From the NCBI GenBank assembly GCA_007129335.1, contig SKVS01000129.1:1-6482 (forward strand): a stretch of DNA of 6,482 nucleotides. Reading direction: 5' to 3'. This DNA is from Spirochaetaceae bacterium (GTDB lineage Bacteria > Spirochaetota > Spirochaetia > DSM-27196 > Salinispiraceae). Under the pieces are notes generated by a model that saw only the letters and a list, made by a program, of their open reading frames with translations, was not told the DNA's origin and did not search any database. Position numbers and translations under genes: made by a program. This document shows, in pieces, positions 5,374 to 6,482 of the stretch. The stretch's first letter is position 1. The number at the start of each line of letters is the position of its first letter.

Positions 5374-6482
5374 TTATAATCCCAGCTGCCTGGTCAGCAT
5401 GTCATGAAAACGATGTGCCTGGGAAGATTGGGGGTCAATTTTCAATGCAGCATCACAATCCCTTAGGGCATCCTGGAAATTGCCGATCCGAAAGAATATT
5501 TGCCCCCGGCTCAGAAGGACATCGAACTGGGAATCATCGTAAGCAAGGGAAGCAGAAAAATCATCCAGGGCAGCTTGATCATTCCCCCGATGGGCAAAGG
5601 ACATACCCCTATAGTGGTAGGCCTTTTTCAAGTCGGTCCCTGTTTGAACCGCATTTTCAAAATCCCTATGGGCCAAATCATACTCCCCAAGGGAAAAATA
5701 CGCCATTCCCCGATGAATTAGTACTATGGGAATAACAGCTTGCCGGGGATCCTCATCCAGAAGCCGGGTGTACAACTCTATGGCTGAGCGGTACTGGTGC
5801 CGGTTGTGGGCATACAGGGCGCGGAGAAGGAGGTTATCCTGGGGGTTCCCCGAAGAGGGAATATCTGCGATTTCCGCAAGAATTCCCTGGTCGTTTAACT
5901 CCGGTTCCCTTTCATTCGGGATGAAAGGCTGATCTGCACCGAGACAATGGGCCGGGGCATCGGCTGAATCATCGAGGCAGTCCTGTACCATTTCTACAAA
6001 AGATTCCCGCCGTTTTCTGATTTGCCTTTGCAACTCCCTCTGAAAAACCCGGATTTCATGGAAAATCATATCAGCCAGAGAAAGGTTTGCATTCAAAGCA
6101 GCTAGTTTCCGGCGCAGGGGTTCATCGAAGGCGGTATACTCGCTCTTATAAACCAACTCGTGCTCCACCTCGGCCCAGGCATCCTGGAGAATGGTACGCA
6201 GCTGAATCTCAAAAACTGTGTCTTTCGGTAAATGAAAACTATCGCGGATTTCATGGGGGAATTCGCACAGGAAGTGCACCGATTCGTAGCCAAACTCCTT
6301 GAAGGAAAACTCAGCACCCTTCTTCTCCCTTTCGGTGAGGGTGTATTGCTCGTGGAGGAGCCGTTCAACCAGTTCCAGATCCTCCATGAAAGGGCAAACA
6401 ATGCGAACACCAAGAAGATCGGTCAGCTCAACCCGGGTGGATCCGGGATTCTGACCAGCCCGAAGACTCAGTTTTTTATAAT
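5374..6482 (-). CDS. RelA/SpoT synthetase-domain protein with C-terminal TPR repeats, N-terminus outside window (partial)
   Basis: The frame runs off the right edge, so the 368 visible residues lack the true N-terminus; the ATG at 6387 is internal, because TDLLGVRIVCPF, a core (p)ppGpp-synthetase segment, lies just before it. In visible numbering: TDLLGVRI (20-27) carries a metal-binding Asp; GYESVH (64-69) corresponds to the GYxSxH nucleotide-stacking motif; FEIQLRT (90-96) has the catalytic Glu91; and LQDAWAEVEHELVYKSEY follows. The basic RxKDYI loop of long Rel enzymes is not seen before GYESVH. A helical linker precedes four TPR-like repeats at about 218-350, for example HRGMAYFSLGEYDLA and YRGMSFAHRGNDQAA. 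The TPRs would bind a protein partner and may tell the enzyme when to act. The likely product is ppGpp or pppGpp; a tRNA-modifying or other alarmone-like activity cannot be excluded from sequence. No HD hydrolase domain is visible, but one could lie beyond the edge. Confidence 0.88.
   Translation of the reverse strand, partial: YKKLSLRAGQNPGSTRVELTDLLGVRIVCPFMEDLELVERLLHEQYTLTEREKKGAEFSFKEFGYESVHFLCEFPHEIRDSFHLPKDTVFEIQLRTILQDAWAEVEHELVYKSEYTAFDEPLRRKLAALNANLSLADMIFHEIRVFQRELQRQIRKRRESFVEMVQDCLDDSADAPAHCLGADQPFIPNEREPELNDQGILAEIADIPSSGNPQDNLLLRALYAHNRHQYRSAIELYTRLLDEDPRQAVIPIVLIHRGMAYFSLGEYDLAHRDFENAVQTGTDLKKAYHYRGMSFAHRGNDQAALDDFSASLAYDDSQFDVLLSRGQIFFRIGNFQDALRDCDAALKIDPQSSQAHRFHDMLTRQLGL

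Noticed and set aside
5355..5735. Plus-strand ORFs inside the TPR region
   Set aside because: They are complementary-strand artefacts of an excellent minus-strand coding region; composition is low in hydrophobic core and has no domain pattern.
6469..6482. TTTTTTATAAT at the right edge looks like a T-run or a -10 box
   Set aside because: On the minus strand it encodes Tyr-Lys-Lys-Leu in frame with the RelA/SpoT domain, where a YKKL-like segment is expected, so it is coding sequence.

Overview
The window holds eight protein genes: six complete, and one cut by each edge. No mobile element, CRISPR array, rRNA or tRNA was found. The organism is most likely a free-living or anaerobic bacterium with roughly balanced base composition. 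Clues are a ferredoxin:thioredoxin reductase catalytic subunit beside a glutaredoxin-like protein, a RelA/SpoT domain joined to TPR repeats, and a zinc-peptidase/HTH-like fusion. This mix would fit a spirochaete, but that is a low-confidence inference; no gene here is diagnostic of a phylum.

Region 1 (1-2143, minus strand) is a tight three-gene operon read right to left. It encodes an XpaC-like two-TM coiled-coil membrane protein, a soluble PAS histidine kinase and the start of a small protein resembling DUF2188. The first two genes overlap by 8 bases (ATGAATAA). The ribosome binding site of the third overlaps the kinase stop codon. No response regulator and no TelA gene, the usual neighbour of XpaC, is visible.

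Region 2 (2144-3157) has a 180-bp divergent promoter region and a plus-strand gene. Its protein joins an HExxH zinc-peptidase domain to a segment resembling the DUF3102 helix-turn-helix family and a C-terminal coiled coil. This is the least ordinary protein in the window. Its start codon lies almost at the predicted transcription start, so the mRNA may be leaderless.

Region 3 (3187-3947, plus strand) is a two-gene redox operon with a good sigma70-type promoter (TTGAAA-17 bp-TATAGA). It encodes a glutaredoxin-like protein (CAFC) and an FTR-type [4Fe-4S] disulfide reductase (CPC/CPC/CFC). The simplest reading is that the reductase passes ferredoxin electrons to the glutaredoxin-like protein.

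Region 4 (3984-6482, minus strand) holds a threonine-aldolase-family PLP enzyme that converges on the redox operon. Upstream is a 214-bp gap with two perfect hairpins, then a RelA/SpoT synthetase-domain protein with four C-terminal TPR-like repeats whose N-terminus lies beyond the window. The longest gene-free stretch is this 214-bp gap, so no gap reaches 300 bases.
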